Shown: in pieces, positions 62,111 to 64,000 of the stretch
How the letters are laid out: each line of letters starts with the position of its first letter
Numbering within the stretch: position 1 is the first letter of the stretch
Origin: Veillonella infantium
GTDB taxonomy: Bacteria; Bacillota; Negativicutes; Veillonellales; Veillonellaceae
Assembly: GCF_002959895.1 (NCBI RefSeq)
Contig: NZ_PPDD01000001.1
Location: 62,001-126,000, forward strand
Direction of reading: 5' to 3'
Length of the DNA stretch: 64,000 nt
Position numbers and translations under genes: made by a program
The notes under the pieces: model-generated
Database searches by the model: none
Seen by the model: the letters and a program-made list of their open reading frames with translations, nothing else
What the model was told of the DNA's origin: nothing

Positions 62111-62164
62111 GTGACGGTTAAGTACGGCACCAAAAAGGTCGTCTGAAAATATTGATCTGCACCC

Positions 62165-62441
62165 ATTTTCCTGGACACATATTATTTACTAGCCTAAACA
62201 CATGGATGCTTCCCTGTATTTTACAGGAGGCATCCATTTTATTTTTTTCTGGATCCTTTTGTTGTTGTAATAATTAATGTATTCTTCTATCGTTACTGCA
62301 AAAGCATTAAATAATATATATTCTTTTTCAAAACCATAATATATTTCTGTTTTCAATCTACCAAAAAAGGTTTCTATCACAGAGTTATCATAACAATTTC
62401 CTTTTCAATTGCTTTTCTTTTAAATTCATAACTATATCTCA
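62165..62441 (-). mobile_element. IS3-family (IS150-like) element with internal deletion
   Basis: The minus strand starts MRYSYEFKRKAIEKE, the beginning of an IS150-type OrfA. It then passes directly into the OrfB integrase end NCYDNSVIETFFGRLKTEIY ... IQKKIKWMPPVKYREASMCL with a stop at 62189. The middle of both genes is gone. GTGTCCAGGAAAATGGGTGC near 62165-62184 is like one IS150-type end. Not functional. Confidence 0.75.
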
Positions 62442-62447
62442 TGAAAA

Positions 62448-62481
62448 TACCCCCTTTACTGGTTATCCAGTAAAGGGGGTA
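62448..62481. terminator. Strong hairpin downstream of tRNA-Ser
   Basis: TACCCCCTTTACTGG and CCAGTAAAGGGGGTA, 15-bp perfect arms (62448-62462, 62467-62481), with ATTTTC after it on the minus strand. It could end tRNA transcription, or be part of the insertion-sequence leader. Confidence 0.55.
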
Positions 62482-62510
62482 CATATCATAACCTAAAGGG
62501 CTTTCTAATG

Positions 62511-62599
62511 TGGCGGAGAGGGTGGGATTCGAACCCACGGCCCCTTGCGGAGTCACTGGTTTTCAAGACCAGCTCCTTAAACCACTCGGACACCTCTCC
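62511..62599 (-). tRNA. tRNA-Ser (anticodon UGA)
   Basis: 89 nt on the minus strand. Acceptor GGAGAGG pairs with CCTCTCC; the D arm is GTCCGAGTGGTTTAAGGAGC. Anticodon stem CTGGT/ACCAG encloses the loop CTTGAAA, so the anticodon is TGA. The variable arm is long (GACTCCGCAAGGGGCC), as in class II tRNAs. The T arm has GTTCGAATC. CCA is encoded. Its 3' side faces the accessory island. Confidence 0.95.
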
Positions 62600-62660
62600 A
62601 TAACGGTATTATTATATCAGATTGGCCCAATAATAAGCAACAACGTAATATCGTACAAGA

Positions 62661-62687
62661 AAAAAGCTGGCTCAAAGCCAGCTTTTT
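62661..62687 (-). terminator. Terminator of the corA gene
   Basis: AAAAAGCTGGC and GCCAGCTTTTT arms around TCAAA, with T-rich tails on either strand, lie between the corA stop and the tRNA. Confidence 0.85.
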
Positions 62688-62759
62688 CATGTGTATTTGT
62701 TGTTAAAGTAATGTTTCAACTACTTACTATTGAATTAAGTATTCACTAATTATCATAAA

Positions 62760-63713
62760 TTAGAATAAATCTTTTTTCCACATACCGATAATGGCAATAA
62801 TAGAGAATACTAATGCAACACCTATAACCTCATAGAATCCCTCTGGATCATCTTGGAATGGCAATGGCACGTTTGTCCCCCACAAGCTAAATACGATTGT
62901 TGGCACCGCCATAGCAATAGTAAGGGTCGCCAACATTTTCATAACCAAGTTAAGGTTATTAGAAATAATGGATGTAAAGGCGTTCATCATGTTCATCAAG
63001 ATATTGGAGTACATTTCAACCATCTCGATGGCCTGTTTATTCTCGATGATAACGTCCTCTAGTAAGTCCTCATCCTCTTCGTACATTTTGAGAAGATGTT
63101 TATAGGAACTATGACCACGCAAGCGCAATAGACGTTCCATAACGGTACCATTCGTGCGCAATGCAGATGTAAAGTATGTCATGGATTTCTGTAATTCCAA
63201 CAATTGGAAGAAGTCTTTATTCTTTGTAGTATGACGCAATTGGACTTCAATATCGTCAGTACGGCGGTTGATTTGTTGCAAGTAGCGCAAGAACATAGTT
63301 GCTGTGCGATACAAGATTTGGAACAAGAAACGCGTCTTTTTGTATGTATAGAACGTAGAAATCTGATTAGAAATGAACGGATACAATACTTCAGATTCTT
63401 CGAGGCAGACCGTAATAAAGAAGTCTGGCGTCAAGAAGATACCAAGCGGCACTGTATCATACATATCGTTACCGCGGATAACCGGAATATTGATAACGAT
63501 AAAGATGTAGTTATCCTCTAACTCCACGTGAGAACGTTCTTCCATATCGAGAGCGGTCTTTAAAACGTCCGTTGGGATTTCCGTCAAAATATTGATAAGG
63601 GATAACTCATCGGGGTCTGGGTTCACCAAATTTACCCAAGAACCTTTTGTGGCATCTGATACAGTGCTATCGGAAACTAACTCTTCTTCTATATGTTTAT
63701 ACACCGTAATCAT
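62760..63713 (-). CDS. corA: CorA-family magnesium transporter
   Basis: 317 residues from MITVYKHI; GGAGGGA lies 5 nt upstream, and the longer frame lacks a site. A large cytoplasmic funnel domain is followed by two C-terminal helices. The first (about 262-282) ends in WGTNVPLPF, where the family signature is normally YGMN; here it is W-G-T-N, a common Firmicute variant. It forms homopentameric magnesium or divalent-cation channels. Monocistronic. Confidence 0.93.
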   Translation of the reverse strand: MITVYKHIEEELVSDSTVSDATKGSWVNLVNPDPDELSLINILTEIPTDVLKTALDMEERSHVELEDNYIFIVINIPVIRGNDMYDTVPLGIFLTPDFFITVCLEESEVLYPFISNQISTFYTYKKTRFLFQILYRTATMFLRYLQQINRRTDDIEVQLRHTTKNKDFFQLLELQKSMTYFTSALRTNGTVMERLLRLRGHSSYKHLLKMYEEDEDLLEDVIIENKQAIEMVEMYSNILMNMMNAFTSIISNNLNLVMKMLATLTIAMAVPTIVFSLWGTNVPLPFQDDPEGFYEVIGVALVFSIIAIIGMWKKDLF

Positions 63714-63896
63714 GCTATCCCTCCTTCCAACGAACTTATAGTAATCATCTAATAAATTATATACTATTTTATAGCTATTATTCAATTCAATTGTGAAAGT
63801 TTTGTGTATCTAGAACATACATATACAGTTTTATGTCTATTTATGATGTACAAATGTATATAGTAAAAGTATCGTAAATGTTTAATCCACGCAATA

Positions 63897-63939
63897 AAAT
63901 AACCTCTAAGTTAGTCAGTTACTAACCTAGAGGTTATTT
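63897..63939 (-). terminator. Terminator of the gene entering from the right edge
   Basis: 18-bp arms with one G-T pair (63897-63914, 63922-63939), AAATAACCTC... and ...GAGGTTATTT, with T-rich sequence after it on the minus strand. Confidence 0.8.
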
Positions 63940-63948
63940 ATATCAGTC

Positions 63949-64000
63949 CTAATCATTCAGATCAGGAGAATGTAATTTATTTCGTTCCTCAACAGAGCTA
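63949..64000 (-). CDS. C-terminus of a gene extending beyond the window
   Basis: The minus strand reads SSVEERNKLHSPDLND and a TAG stop at 63949-63951, followed 10 bp later by a good terminator. Only about 16 codons are visible, so the product cannot be named. Confidence 0.45.
   Translation of the reverse strand, partial: SSVEERNKLHSPDLND

Noticed and set aside
62510..62749. Open frame starting MAERVGFEPTAPCG on the plus strand
   Set aside because: It is the reverse complement of tRNA-Ser read as protein, a well-known false ORF.

Overview
The window reads as a chromosome segment of a low-GC, diderm Firmicute of the Negativicutes, most likely an oral or gut Veillonella. The evidence is a LutABC lactate-oxidation operon, secreted SLH-domain proteins with Gram-negative-type signal peptides, AddAB rather than RecBCD, the ffs-dnaX-ybaB-recR-bofA gene order, and a BofA-like gene with no sporulation genes nearby. 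The genus call is inference from gene content; no rRNA is present.

Layout. 1-19.6 kb is almost all minus strand: a partial hypothetical, a CDF metal transporter, then the ffs-dnaX-ybaB-recR-bofA-helicase/exonuclease-rluA cluster, glutamate synthase gltB, a second rluA with an Eis-like acetyltransferase, a DUF2156 gene and an orphan efflux adaptor lipoprotein. 19.6-32.3 kb is metabolism and transport: aldo/keto reductase, AzlCD, iron alcohol dehydrogenase, MetQ, ferredoxin-nitroreductase, a sirohaem nitrite/sulfite reductase, a cystine/dicarboxylate symporter and lutABC. 32.8-37.6 kb holds two SLH surface proteins and an IS200/IS605 element with a perfect 457-bp tandem duplication beside it. 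37.6-53.7 kb carries a MoeA-like protein, CrcB, two regulators, a lipid kinase, addBA, two secreted unknowns, an SGNH hydrolase and an MFS carrier.

53.8-62.4 kb is an accessory island ending near a tRNA-Ser(UGA). It is a one-direction string of small immunity-type genes (DUF4303, Imm26-like, pentapeptide, TPR x2, SUKH, NTF2/YbbC-like, ankyrin and others) separated by broken pieces of RHS-repeat core and toxin tips, with no intact RHS toxin. The island contains about nine exact or near copies of the neisserial DNA uptake sequence (DUS), in several dialects. I read it as a decayed RHS toxin/immunity locus taken from oral Neisseriaceae and kept as an orphan immunity bank.

Other striking structures are an array of eight same-direction DnaA boxes, mostly 21 bp apart, inside the coding sequence of the first rluA gene; two families of hairpin repeats packed into the 25.1-25.9 kb intergenic region; and a DUF2156 gene that appears to start at an AUU codon.
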